64,000 bases of DNA, taken from the NCBI GenBank assembly GCA_002682825.1, contig NOKP01000002.1, forward strand, positions 1,617,132 to 1,681,131, given 5' to 3'. The translations under genes were made by a program, and so were the position numbers. The notes below the pieces were generated by a model. That model was not told where the DNA came from. It did no database searches and saw nothing but the letters and a program-made list of their open reading frames with translations. Shown one piece after another: positions 32,401-44,455 of this stretch (within the stretch, counting starts at the first letter, position 1; every line of letters begins with the position of its first letter). Source of the DNA: Neonectria sp. B-13 (lineage: Eukaryota > Ascomycota > Sordariomycetes > Hypocreales > Nectriaceae).

Positions 32401-34915
32401 GGTGGTTCAAAGATGATAAAAATAGTAGAAAAGTCGAGTGGCGGTGCCATGAATTTGCTTGAATAATAGGGTCCGTTGCTGGGCTTTTGTACACGCTTCA
32501 GTGAGGCTCTTGGCTTGCCACAAACAAGAGGTGAATAATCCAAACGGCGCAAGGCAGTTTGATGAGTGCGATGAGCAACCCCTGTCGGAAACGGTAGGGC
32601 TACCGGATCGGAAGGGTGTGGCTTCAGCTGAGAAGAGAAAATGCGAACCGCAAAGCTGGACCGCTCATCGGGTATGCAACGTGGTTCTAAGTGACGAATA
32701 CGCCACGAAGCTCATGAGGAAAGCCGACGCGAGCGTTCAGCCCGTCTCTCGTATGCTCCGTTTATAGATCCTGAACATCGACCTCCGAAAGCCGAATGGC
32801 CATACCCCTTGTACGGGTGTCTGGAGTCCTGTACATGTCAGTGGTCATCGGGGTTCGCCATTTTGAGCAATAAGGAGGTGGCAAGAAAACGCCTACTGCA
32901 CAAGACCGCCTGATTCTTTTTTGAGACACATTGACATGGCTGTCCCACGACATCCAAAGAACAAACGGCCGGCGCAGGTATCCTGTCCCCCACGGGTTTT
33001 GAGGCCAGCCGACCCGGAAGCGGGGGAATAGAAAGTCGGTGGCGAAGGCTCATGTCGAAAAGACGGGAGTGAGCGTCACCTTGTCGGTCACCAATATGTC
33101 CAAGTTCAACCAAGGGTTTCTTTCGTTACATCCGACACAACACCGGCGGTCCGAAGCCACTGGACTCGACGACGGCGTGTCATTGCGTCGTGTTTTGACC
33201 GGAGCTGAGCACAGTCTGGAGGGGACTTTAGAGAGCTGATGAAGTCGAAGCCTTGTGGAAAAAGCTGCTTGGATGGCTATTGGACCGGACATAAGACTGC
33301 GCTGATCTGCTACTGAGAGGGTCGTCACGACTGGGAAGACGACTTTGCCGACGAGTCCGATTCTAGACTCAGCTAATACCACCTAGGATATTTGCCACAA
33401 TTTTCCCAGCCTGATTGAATACCTAGCTTCACCCCGTGAGGCTCCCCACGTACTCGACCACGCGTCTATCTCTGGGCACTCATCCTCAGGGCCTAGACTC
33501 TTTGTGATAACGTCAGACGCGATTAATAAGAACAGGAAAGTCATCCGCTTGGTGGCCTTCATTCGCCACGAGACGCGCCCTGACGGATATGTGCGCCCGT
33601 GTTTGACCTTGGGGCCCTACTAGAGCCGTGGGCGCGCTTATGGAGGGCTGAAGGGCTGGAGGACAAGTCGAAGTTGGGGAAGGGCTGAACCTGACGCGCG
33701 TCGGAATAATAACGCCGGGGATTATTGCACCTTACTAAGCTGAAGAATTTGCCCAGAATTTAGTACCGTGGAGAGCAAAAGTGCAAGAATGACAGTGCAA
33801 GTTGACGTATATTCTTGGTAGCGTGGTGATGCGGCATTCCAAATCATATGAGTGTTCAGTACCTGGGTGTGCACCGTTGCCTTAGTGAGAATTCATCGAG
33901 TGTTTACGAATACTCGCCTATATTAATCTCAAGCTGACGTCTATTGACGGACTCGGAGAACGGACTTTGCGACGTGAGGTGTCCGGCGCAAGGTGTTCGG
34001 CGTAGGGTGTGTCCGGCGTTAGGGTGTCCGGCGTAGGGTGTCCCGCAAGGCATATCGGAGGTCCGTCCTGGACCCGGGATGTAGCATCGGGCGGCGAGGC
34101 AACCTTGCATGAGTCACGGGTATGCACTCTCACTGCCTGGAGATGAAAACTCGTTCATGTTAAAACCTCGTGTCTCTGGGGCAGCTCCAACCAGTTAGAC
34201 ATGTCGGTCGTCCTTGGAGAAGACGACGATCTTGCAGCCTGCACGTAGAGCCGCTGGGCATTGAATGCGAAAAGCCTAGCCGTTCGTTTTAGGAAGTATA
34301 CCGCGACTTATACGAGAGACCGACGTGGCAGCCGAGGTGAACCAGAAGAGATGCTGGAATAGACTAATAGATAAGGCTGGCGGGAAAGCATAACAGGATG
34401 TTGATTAGTCCGTCCTTCCACATGAACCGTGTGTTTCAGTACCCGGATATCTGAGTAAGACCTCAAATCAATGAAGCGCTGGTAAAGACGGAACCCCGTG
34501 ATTTCCGAACATATTGCCTTAGATTTGCCGAGGTTGGGCCATGCATTTCGAGAACTCTGCGATGGAATTTAAGGACTATTGCTGAAATACGCAAAAGAAT
34601 GATATTGAATCGCGTGCAGGCAGCCTGAGGGAGTTCCTCGAGACCCCCCCAGTTTTGCCAGTTCGTGAAACAGACGGGAGTGGAACGCTGGCCCGTGCGC
34701 ATAGACGTCATCAACGGGTCACGATGCGAAGTGCCTAAGGTATCCCCAAGTCACCACACCAGAGCTCCACCACACCTGCACCAGCTCCAACAGCTCAGCC
34801 TCTAGTCTCCAGTCTCCAGCCTCCCATCTCCCGCCTCAAGCAAACTCGCCCTTCAGCTTCAGCTACAGCAGATCCAGCCCACGTTCCTCGCGCCCGCGCT
34901 GCGCTGTCGTTCATA
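32401..34915. other. gene-poor tract, right part
   Basis: About 2.5 kb without a supported gene. It contains a degenerate tandem repeat (separate entry) and the promoter of the CSC1-like channel, whose last 180 nt is CT-rich with repeated CTCCAG/CTCCAAC words. Confidence 0.55.
33977..34050. repeat. degenerate 14-16-nt tandem repeat (GGTGTCCGGCGTAG)
   Basis: Five consecutive units: AGGTGTCCGGCGCA, AGGTGTTCGGCGTAG, GGTGTGTCCGGCGTTA, GGGTGTCCGGCGTAG and GGTGTCCCGC. It is a minisatellite in the gene-poor tract. The minus strand reads as a Thr/Pro/His-rich peptide frame, but nothing supports coding. Confidence 0.85.
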
Positions 34916-37632
34916 ATGCGACACAAAGACGAATGCAAGTATGGGGAGTCTGTCATCCCCGATAGTCAGAAGAGCCTCTTAGTCCAGCTCGTGCTCTCTC
35001 TGCTCCTTGGCTCTGTAGCCTTCTTCGCCTTCACCGTACGCGCAACACCCAGAGAAACAACCCGCCTGCCAAGCACATTCTTACAGACCATCCTAGATCT
35101 TACGCCCACGATGGCCTGCCCTCTACGCCGCTCGCAAACGCCGTCTCGACCCCTCCGTCAATCTCCCCACGCTCTCCAACTCGGCCTTTGGATGGATCCC
35201 GCAATTGTACAAAATCAGTGAGCAACAAGTCCTGGCCTCAGCTGGGCTTGATGCGTTTGTGGTAGGTTCAGCCCGTACGAGTGTTGGCTTTGACTACAGG
35301 AACAGGAGGTACTGACACAATACGCTCAGTTCTTGGCATTCTTCAAGATGGCTGCCCAACTCTTTTCCGTCATGGCATTCTTCGCAACCGTTGTTCTCTG
35401 CCCAATCAACGCCCACTTCACTGACATGGACCCTTTCAACCCCTCGACCCAGTTGCCGCTTGCAGACCAGGATTTTGACTTGTTCAAGGGCCAGGGCCTC
35501 AAAGGCAAGAGCGCCAAGCAAGGGTATCTGTGGTCATATACCGTCTTCACGTATGTTTTCGTCGCCTTGACGATTTACTTCATCAATGGGGAGACCTTTC
35601 GGATTATCCGCTATCGACAAGACTATCTCGGGTCCCAATCCACCGTCACAGACCGGACATTTCGTCTTACCGGAATCCCCGTCGACCTCAGAACGGAAGA
35701 CCAGATAAAAAATATGATCGAGAAGCTGGAGATTGGCACTGTTGATTCTGTTACTATTTGCCGAGATTGGAGGGAACTGGACGACCTGGTGGAACTGAGA
35801 GTCGTTACTCTCAGAAAACTCGAGGCATCCTGGGCCAGATACCTGAAGTACAAACGAGACAATGTCAAGGGAGATGCTACGCGGACGAATACACGGGACC
35901 AATCCAGTTCCAACGACTCACAGAGACAAGATTTTGACGATGAATCCGGCGAGAACGGCCACCTCCTTAACCCCGACCTGGACCGGGAAGACTGGGGAGA
36001 GGACGGTAGGCCTCAGGTCAGCCTCCGGTACGGCTTTCTTGGCCTCCAGTCTCGTAACGTTGATGCGATTGACTACTACGGGGAGAAACTCAGAAGGCTA
36101 GACGAACGAATTGTCGATGCTCGCAAAAAGAAATACACACCCACTGACATGGCTCTCGTCACGATGGACTCGGTCGCCTCATGCCAGATGTTTATCCAAG
36201 CCAGGATAGATCCTCGACCCGGCAGGTTACTGACCAAGGCAACTCCCTCACCATCTGACCTCGTTTGGAGAAACACCTATGCTCCTCGGGGTATTCGTCG
36301 ACTCAAATCTTGGGCTGTCACCCTTTTCATCACTTTCCTCACCCTCGTTTGGATTTTCCCTACTGCTTCCCTCTCATCCTTGCTGAGCTTTTGTGTGCTC
36401 AAGAATGCAGCCCCCCAATTCGCCGCCTGGCTGCAAAGGCACACCATCATCTATTCGTTGGTCCGGAACGGTATTCCCACTCTGGTCGTGTCACTTCTCA
36501 ACGTTGCTGTGCCATATCTCTATGACTGGCTTTCGAATCGTCAAGGAATGATTTCCCAAGGCGATGTGGAGCTTTCTGTCATCTCCAAGAACTTCTTCTT
36601 CACCTTCTTCAACACCTTCTTCGTGTTCGCCATCTCCAAAACTGGGTTGGACTTCTGGAGCGTCTTGCAGGACCTACTGAAGGACACAAGCAAAATTCCC
36701 GCTGTCATTGCCAAAGATGTGGCAGAACTCTCCGTCTTTTATATATCTTTCATCATGCTTCAGGGCATCGGCCTTATGCCTTTCAGGATTCTGGAGGTTG
36801 GAAGTGTCTTCTTATACCCATTCACTCGGATGATGTCAAGCACACCACGAGATTTTGACGACATGAAGCAGCCGCCCGTCTTCCAATACGGCTTCTACCT
36901 GCCAACTGCCTTACTTGTGTTCAACCTCTGCCTGATTTACAGCGTGTTGGAACTGGGATTCATGATTCTCATCATGGGCACGCTGTATTTCGCCCTAGGA
37001 TACTTCACCTTCAAGTACATGGTACTCTATGCGATGGATCAGCCTCAACATGCCACAGGCGGTGCGTGGCGCATAATATGCTACCGAATCATAGTTGGGC
37101 TGGTTGTTTTTGAGGTTGTCATGATCGGGCAAATTGCTTCGGGAGGGGCCTTCCTCCAGTCTATTGGCATCCTACCTCTCATTCCCTTCACCATCTGGTA
37201 TAGCTTCTATATCAAGCAGCGGTTTGAACCACTGACCAAGTACATCGCCCTTCGTGCTATCAGGGAGAACCAAGACTCAGATGAGGAGGCCGTCTCGGAC
37301 GAGGCATTCGACGAAACGAGCCCACGGCCGTCACTAGGCATTCTACGTCGTGGAAGCACGCTCGACGAGTTTAAGGAGAAGGGCATGACCTTTGTTAACC
37401 CTAGCTTCACTGTTCCGTATGCACTTCCGGATTCCCACCCATACATAGCAAAAGCTAATCGTGAACCAGACTCCAACAGGCGTGGATCTACCATGATCCG
37501 CCGCCAGCCCTTTCTGACGACGAAACCGACACCAGCGACGAGCGGAGTCCTCCCATCCTGGCCGGTACCGACAGTAGTCTTAGCATAGGGGATTCACACG
37601 TGTGGAGGGACGGTGGAGATAATAATGTCTGA
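34916..37632 (+). CDS. CSC1/OSCA/TMEM63-type stress-gated cation channel
   Basis: A polytopic channel family linked to osmosensitive calcium-permeable conductance. Exons are 34916-35035, 35097-35261, 35330-37460 and 37508-37632, giving 846 aa. Introns are 61, 68 and 47 nt. The first two restore family sequence across the joins (FAFT-ILRPRWPALYAARKRRLDP and AGLDAFV-FLAFFKM). Domains in order are N-terminal helices with KISEQQVLASAGLDAF, a cytosolic RNA-recognition-like region (FRLTGIPVDLR, ALVTMDSVASCQMF) and the RSN1-type seven-helix core from about RRLKSWAVTLF, including FFNTFFVFAISK and YGFYLPTALLVF. The last intron (GTGAAC...CGCCAG) is inferred because splicing yields an acidic tail LSDDETDTSDERSPPILAG. 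Unspliced, the frame ends at 37588 with an unlikely tail. Confidence 0.9.
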
Positions 37633-38117
37633 TCGCTCATGTCTGGATCTCGATGTATGGTAACGGCGCTGGGCTGTCGGTTGTTTGTGGAATTATCGTT
37701 AGACTGTATGTCCTAATTACACATCCTGTATTCCTTTTCGAAATCGGATGAGCATCGAGTGAGCAAGACGTTGCATTTCCGGTCGAGTTGTCGCTGTCAC
37801 CTGCGTTAGTGAAGGGTTGCTTGGTGTGAGTTGCTTGTTACCACAAGGAGCAAGAGCTACCTGGCTTACTGGCTCCCGTCTTCAAATCGCGGTATTTCAG
37901 CACTGAGTCCCCCCCTCAACGTGATTTCGGAACCTCCACAATACCTAATTATCACCTACAGCCACCTATTCCTACACATCAGCTACAGCCTTCAACGCGG
38001 AAGGCTGGGTAGTCCAAGACGTCCTCACAAATCCTCCTCTCTCGAGGCGTGGCAGGGGCAACGCCAACGAGATCAAGCACGCGGTGGAAGCAAGCGGGCA
38101 AAGCGCCAAGTGGAATC
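37633..38117. other. intergenic spacer between CSC1-like and F-box genes
   Basis: 485 nt between tandem plus-strand genes. It should hold the 3' UTR of the channel gene and the promoter of the F-box gene. No other gene seen. Confidence 0.65.
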
Positions 38118-40525
38118 ATGGCGACTGTGGCCTTGATCCTCGACCGCGGCCGACCCGTGGACTCCGGGCCTGGGGACCTTGCCAACGTACAGAAATGCGT
38201 CGGCAGCGACTACGGAGTCCTGCAGTTGGATGGTATGTGAGGTGCTGTGATGGCGAACCCTGCCCGAAACTAATCGTAGCAGAACGACCCAGCTCGATGC
38301 GGTTGCCCAATGAGACGATCCAGCATATCTATCTCCTCCTCTCTCCAGAAGATTACAACGGTGCTCGCCATACGTGTCGTTCGTGGTTCCTTGCAAGTCT
38401 CGATCGTGGACTCCTCGTGCGAATGTTGAAGAGGGGCGGTTGGTGGAGCAGCCTCCTGCAGATTATGAGTCCCCTGAACATAGCGCGACTCTTGAGCCTC
38501 AATCAGGAGAGGATAATGAGCAAATGGATATCAAGAGAATGTGCTCTGGCCAATTTGAAAAAGAGCGCATTCGTAGAAGTCGGGCGCACGGATTTCGGAG
38601 GATTAGTGCCAGGGTCCACGGTTGGCGCTTTGCATGGGGCCCTCGTCTTCACAGTCAGCCTCTGTGGACGGTTCCTTCTGACGACGCACGGATGGACAGT
38701 TTATGTCTACGAGTTGAACCACGTTTGTTTTAACCCACGCTCAAGATGGTCCGTTCTGTCGCGGCCGAGAGAGAGCACGTCTCTCGGCCTTCCTCGGCCG
38801 GTGGCCACGGTTATTTGTCCACGACAAGTCATCTCATGCAGCATGGATACATCAGCGGGCCGCCATGCTGTCGCGATTCTGATGGAAGGCCGGATGGGAA
38901 TGGTGTGCGACATCATGGCCGAGAGAGTTGGAACATTCAAGCAGACATCAGCCAACACGTCCAACGAAGGTTCTGGTCCGAGTACGCCCAGCGCGAACAG
39001 TCTTGTGCCCCCTGCCTGTATATGCCAGGTCAACCCTGTGTCTCGAGCGCCTCCTATTGAGGAGGGTCCGCGATCGGTTTACAGGAGGATCTGTCACCCT
39101 GATGATCCCCCTCGTTCCGTTGCCCTCTGTCCTCAGCGGAATTGCGTGGCCTTTGGGTGCACAGCTGGCATTGAGCTTCATTAGGTAGATGCTCTCACGA
39201 ACCAGGACCTAAGCAGATGGTTTCCCCTCGCGTCACCGAGCGACTTCCTATACTTCCTCCCTGCCAGGAGAGGAATCGACACAGGGAAGAAATTGCGGCT
39301 CATCAGCTCTGCCGCCGCCCTTGGCAACGTATTCGGCCCAGTCGGGAACATATTCCAGGGCTTTGAGACCAGTTTCATTCGTTCTGACAGCAGCGGAGTT
39401 GTTTCGGCAATGGACACAGGGAGTGGGGGAACCGTCACCCATGATATCCATCCCGTCAACGATCTGTCATCCCAGCGATCTTGCGTGAGACCTCGCGATT
39501 TGCTTGATCAACGGTTACCAACCGATGGGGTTGTCCGCAGAGTCTCTGCACGCAGCGCAGATCACTACAGAGCTGTGCCGCTGAGCGATGGCTATCACAT
39601 CCTTTTCACGGATCCCAAGACCGGCAATCTTTGTCTGGGGACGGATGCCCCAGTCGGGTCCTTGAACCGACTAATCCGCAAGGTCTGGTTTCGGCCACCA
39701 GCGGCCACGTCGTCCCCGTTACCCGTGTTATACACTGTTGGGGCAGACACACGGCATGGGGTCCGTGTTATTGCAACATTTTCAGTCAACAGTGGGGATT
39801 CGCTGCGCGTTAAGTCAGATGAAGTTACGTCCTACGCCGCGGCCCCACAAAGCGACGTTGGCTCCGACAAGCAACAGATTATCGTCTTTTACACGATCCC
39901 GCCGGACATGTTCCATGATATTTCTCAGGGGAGCTCCATGGCCAGCTCAGCCAGAAGAGCGGCCGAAGATGAGGAGGCGGAAAACCTGTCCGAGTGGGTG
40001 AACTGGAGACCGGAGGAGAACTACGGTGAAATCGACATTTTTGGCGACCCGTTCCAAGACAGTGCAGTCTACCCTCTGGAGATTCAAGGGCAGCCAGTCG
40101 CTATCTGCAGCAGCCTGGTGGAGCTGGCCCTCGATTCTGGCCCAGACATGGTGATCTGGGCGTTCAGTGCAGAGGGGTGGGCTCGGACATGGTCCATGCA
40201 TGTTGGGCGAGAAGAGGCGTTCATTAGGGCGGCCGTTCAGCATGACGGAAGCGTAAGGCATGTCGATCCTGACGGTGACATTGAAATGGCCGAAGTGGAG
40301 ACGGTTAATACGTCAGATATCAGCGGGATGGCCTTCCCCTTCCCCCTCCTTGACGGAGCTGAGTGCACAGGAGGACCACGTTGGACACGTTGGACGAATC
40401 CCTCGGTGGAACGATACCGACGGTTGGTGGCAGGTTGGGAAGGAGATCGAATGAGTGGCACGGTGAGCGTGGACCTGGTGGAAGAAGTCAGTGGTATTAC
40501 GAGAATGGATGTGGAGTTGCGTTAG
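38118..40525 (+). CDS. F-box protein interrupted by one in-frame TAG
   Basis: A large fungal F-box protein, expected to act as an SCF ubiquitin-ligase substrate adaptor. Exon 1 is 38118-38232, the intron 38233-38282 (50 nt, GTATGT, ACTAATC branch, GCAG) and exon 2 38283-40525. With the TAG at 39182-39184 counted as a codon, the frame has 786 codons. The F-box is near residues 44-80 (MRLPNETIQHIYLLLSPEDY, then RHTCRSWFLASLD). Coding resumes immediately after the TAG in the same frame and stays open for about 446 codons. TAG falls at codon 339 in AGIELH-x-VDALTNQDLSRWFPL, where the family, as I recall it, has Trp (TGG). A single G-to-A change therefore explains the break. An intron is unlikely, since both flanks look conserved. 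It may be a pseudogene, an allele or a sequence error. Confidence 0.75.
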
Positions 40526-41711
40526 GGCTGGGAGCGTGGGACATGCAAAGGGGGAGGCGAGAGGCGATGGCGAGGGCGTTCACGGAAATAGACAATAGAG
40601 GTAACCTTTGATAACAACCATAGCCCTAGCATCCCGACAAATAATTGCCGGATTTATTACCGACCACTGGGTAGACCCCTCCCCCTGTCGTTGCAGCGCA
40701 GTGCATGTTCCAGAAGTGACGACACGACGGACACGTTCATGGAAAAGAGTTAGCGTGGGGGGCGTTTTTGGCGGCTCCCAGCCCAGTTGGCTGGCTGGCT
40801 GCAGAGTGCAGACTCATTTCTTCCGATGCCGGCCCGGCCGCCACCGTAGCGCGCCCCACTCCATGCCCCACTCCGGCGCCGACTGTGGATCACTTACTTT
40901 TTCGTCTCCGTGACCCTCTCCGGACAGGTGGGCCAAGCTCCGGTCCGTCTTGCGATGCCGTTGCCAGCAGCCGCGCAGTGGTCCAGGGGAAAGCACAGCA
41001 GGGAAAGGGAGCAGGACTCTGTTCAGGACGACGTTGACGTCTGGGATCTTGCGGCTGGATCTGACAGGTCTGCGCGCAATCTCCTGGGACAAAGTTCGTG
41101 ACTGGAATCGGGCCAAATAACTGGGGCGCGCGCGGCCCAAAGTGGCGCCCTGGACAAACACCGAGTTATCCCCATCCCCAAATGGGAAAGACGTCAGTGG
41201 AAGAAGGGAAGCAGCCACAGAGAAGGAAAAAAAACTGTTAGAGGCTGCCCTGCAAGCGCTGCACGTTGACTAATCCTTGCTTCTGTCGGTTAGAGCCGCA
41301 CCGCATGGGCAAGGGCACATGGCAACGGGGTGTGGATAGGTTCGCAGCCTCATGGTGTGTGGGTCCGCCACCGATACGTCCCGTACCTACATTACAATTT
41401 CCCTGGTCCGGCGTTCGGGTTGTCCGTCATGGCTGATGAGTGATGATGAGAGGATGCATCTGGGATCTGGGCCATCTGGTTGGGCGACGGGTGGCTGAGA
41501 TTCCGGCAAGCACCTCGGGTGTTGGGAATGTATATATATCGGCGGACCTCCCGTGCAGAATGTCGAAGTTGCTTTGGATTGAGTGTGCAATACAGTGTGT
41601 CTTCATCTCTTCTTACCCAGTGGGCTCTACCACACATCAAATACACTCTTCTCTATCTTCTACCTTTCCCCCTTCACAACCAATATCTCTACTTCACATT
41701 TGCCCCTTATC
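40526..41711. other. intergenic region and DHA1 exporter promoter
   Basis: About 1.2 kb without a supported gene. It contains a TATA-like TATATATAT at 41531-41539, some 170 nt before the next ATG, and a CT-rich leader from about 41600 to 41705 (TCTTCTCTATCTTCTACC). Confidence 0.6.
41531..41539 (+). promoter_or_regulatory. TATA-like element upstream of the DHA1 exporter
   Basis: TATATATAT about 172 nt upstream of the ATG at 41712, followed by a pyrimidine-rich leader. The spacing fits a fungal promoter with a leader of roughly 100-140 nt. Confidence 0.5.
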
Positions 41712-43673
41712 ATGGATGCATCATCAAATACCTCCTCGGCCACGCTGCCGGGGGAAGGCGACGACGTCGTTCGGCAGTTCGCCCCCATCACCAGCACCAA
41801 CACGGCCACCAACCGCGCGCACCGGTCCATGTCCAACTCGTCGCGGCTGAGCCGCCAGATCTCGCACAAGGAGACGCGTGACCCGGCCCTGGACATCGAG
41901 CTGCCGTACCGTACGCTCAGCGCCACGGCCAACCTGGACGAGTACCGCGTCGAGGTGCCGTCGGGTTCCATCCCGGGCCCCGTCGAGCCCGAGTCCGTGG
42001 CCCGCAAGTCCGGCCAGTACGACGGCGCCGAGCGCCGCTACAAGCTCGTCACCTTCACGCCCAACGACCCCGAGAACCCCAAGAACTGGTCCAAGGCCTA
42101 TAAGTGGTGGTGTACCATGGTCGTCGCCATCACCTGCTTCGTCGTCGCCTTTGCGTCGTCCGTCATCACGGCCGATATCGCCGGCGTTGTCAGGGACTTG
42201 GATGTCAGCGAGGAGGTCGCTCTCGTGAGCATCTCCGTCTTCGTCGTCGGCTTCGGTGTTGGTCCCATGATCTTCGCACCCTTGTCTGAAATCTACGGCC
42301 GCCGAGTCATCTAGTAAGTAGCATGTTCTGGCATCATCCACTCTGTACAAGAAACTAACCGGTCGTCCTAGTGCTTCGACGCTTCTCATTGCCGTCATCT
42401 TCATCATCCCCTGCGCTGTCGCCCAGAACATCGAGACGCTCCTTATCTGCCGTGCCATCGACGGCATTGCCTTCTCCGCGCCTATGACGCTCGTCGGCGG
42501 TACTCTTGCTGATCTCTGGAGGAACGAGGAGCGTGGTGTTCCCATGGCTGCCTTCTCAGCTGCGCCCTTCATCGGCCCTGCCAGTAAGTCTCTCCCAAAC
42601 CCAACATCTGAATCAGACGGAAATGCTAATATGTAACCGCAGTTGGTCCTCTTGTTGGCGGATTTCTCTCCGACGCTGCTGGCTGGCGCTGGCTGTACTG
42701 GATCCAGCTCATCATGGCTGGTATTGTTTGGGTCCTCATCACCTTCACCGTCCCCGAGACTTACACTCCCACCATCCTCGCCCGTCGCGCCCGCAAGCTC
42801 CGTGAGACCACCGGCGAGTCTGACCACGTCACCGAGCAGGAGCTCGACATGCGACCCCTCTCGGAGCGTCTCCGCATCTTCCTTATCCGCCCCTTCCAGC
42901 TGCTCTTCGGCGAGCTCATCGTCTTCCTCATCTCCGTGTACATGAGCGTTCTCTACGGCCTCCTGTACATGTTCTTCGTCGCCTTCCCCATCATCTACCA
43001 GAAGGGCAAGGGATACTCCTCCGGCAAGACCGGTCTGATGTTCATCCCCGTGGCCGTCGGTGTCGTCCTGTCCGCTCTCTGTGCACCCTTCGTCAACAAG
43101 CACTACCTCAAGATGGTCGAGCGCCACAACGGTCACCCGCCCGCCGAGGTCCGTCTGATCCCCATGATGATCTCGTGCTGGTGTATCCCCATCGGTCTGT
43201 TCATCTTCGCCTGGACCTCATACGCCGAGCTTTCGTGGGCCGGCCCTGCCATGGGCGGTTTCCCCGTCGGCTTCGGCTTCATCTTCCTCTACAACGCGGC
43301 CAACAACTACCTCGTCGACTCGTACCAGCACCAGGCTGCCTCCGCTCTTGCCGCCAAGACCTGCATCCGAAGTTTCTGGGGAGCCGCCGTCGTTCTCTTT
43401 ACGGAACAGATGTACGAGCGCCTCAACGACCAGTGGGCCTCTACCCTGCTGGCCTTTATCAGTCTTGCGTGCTGTGCCATCCCCTTCATGTTCTGGAAGT
43501 ACGGCGCCAAGATCCGTTCGCGCAGCAAGTACGCTTACGCTGGAGACGACGAAGACTCCAGCGCCGACGACATTGAGAAGGCCCGACCCATCACCCCCGG
43601 TGGTGCCCTGGTCAGGAACGACTCCGACGACGAGGATTTGCGCCGAGCCAGGAGCTACGTGAGCAACCCCTAA
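41712..43673 (+). CDS. MFS multidrug/polyamine exporter, DHA1 (12-helix) type
   Basis: A 614-aa plasma-membrane antiporter similar to FLU1/TPO1-type drug and polyamine exporters. Exons are 41712-42313, 42372-42583 and 42643-43673. Introns are 58 and 59 nt, both with GTAAGT donors and CTAAC/CTAAT branch sites. A long polar N-terminus (about 130 residues) leads to the family signature [19 protein letters not shown]. Helix 1, then motif-A-like [10 protein letters not shown] and the antiporter motif C-like [16 protein letters not shown] (completed only by splicing) follow. The C-terminal tail is acidic and Ser-rich. Third positions are strongly G/C-biased, and this bias produces a 470-codon antisense open frame that is an artefact. 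Substrate unknown. Confidence 0.92.
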
Positions 43674-44455
43674 GTGGTTGGTCGAGACCTCATTCCCTTG
43701 GGCAGGGATCAATTTGCCCAAAACAAAATTTCTTAAAGGTGTATGGGACAGGGTGCATAGACGGGATACAGGACCATAATGGGATACATAGATAGGACCT
43801 ATCAAGAGGCCATACATAGACAGACATAGGCGATTGGTTTTGCATGTTTGGAACACGAGGCAATATACCCCGAATTCTTTTTGTCAATTCTTGAGAAAAA
43901 CAGTAATAATCTAGAGTGAAAAATGCGCTTGCCATGACCCTGTTGCTCCAATCCTTGTTGCATCAAAGGATGCTGCTGACTTTTGCAGCAGGTTCATAAC
44001 CATCTATAGTACCGTTGCCGTATCCTGGTCGTGTAAACAAAAGAGACAAAAGACATGGAAAAAAAGAAAAAAGCAAAGCAGAAATCAAATGGCGTGGTTC
44101 ACCCAACAGGACAGGCCCGGCGATGCGGTTGCCAGGGGATGAGAGATGGGAGGTGTTCATGCGGCTCCGGCAATGCTCGGTAACAATGAGTAAGATCCAA
44201 GTGTCCAAGTGGTCCTCGGCACACAGAAAGAAGGATGGCCCACTTGGTATGCATGGCCCACAGGGATGCCATTCCTAGTCCCGGCCGGGTAGCTCTGGTG
44301 TGGTTTCCGTCGTCCACGACGGTGGCGTGATGATAGCAAAAGGCCTGGACTAACTAGCCTTAAAAGACAAACGATTAAGAAGCGGTGGATCCCTTCTCTC
44401 CTAATTCCAGGTACGACAACAGATTGCGAAAGCATCCGAATAAGCGAGCATGTGC
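43674..44455. other. convergent 3' intergenic region
   Basis: 782 nt between the stop codons of the DHA1 exporter (+) and the D-lactate dehydrogenase (-). It holds both 3' flanks and no supported gene. Confidence 0.6.

Noticed and set aside
25098..34915. RIP-degraded transposon island
   Set aside because: By eye the tract is not markedly AT-rich and has no long repeats, terminal repeats or polymerase-like frame fragments. A computed RIP index would settle it.
38233..39184. An intron that would remove the TAG at 39182 in the F-box gene
   Set aside because: The only well-placed donor (GTGCAC near 39156) would give an intron of about 28 nt, and other donors would delete sequence that looks conserved.
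41724..43136. 470-codon open frame antisense to the DHA1 exporter
   Set aside because: It mirrors the strongly G/C-biased third positions of the exporter, spans its introns and encodes an Asp/Gly/Val-rich sequence with no domain.
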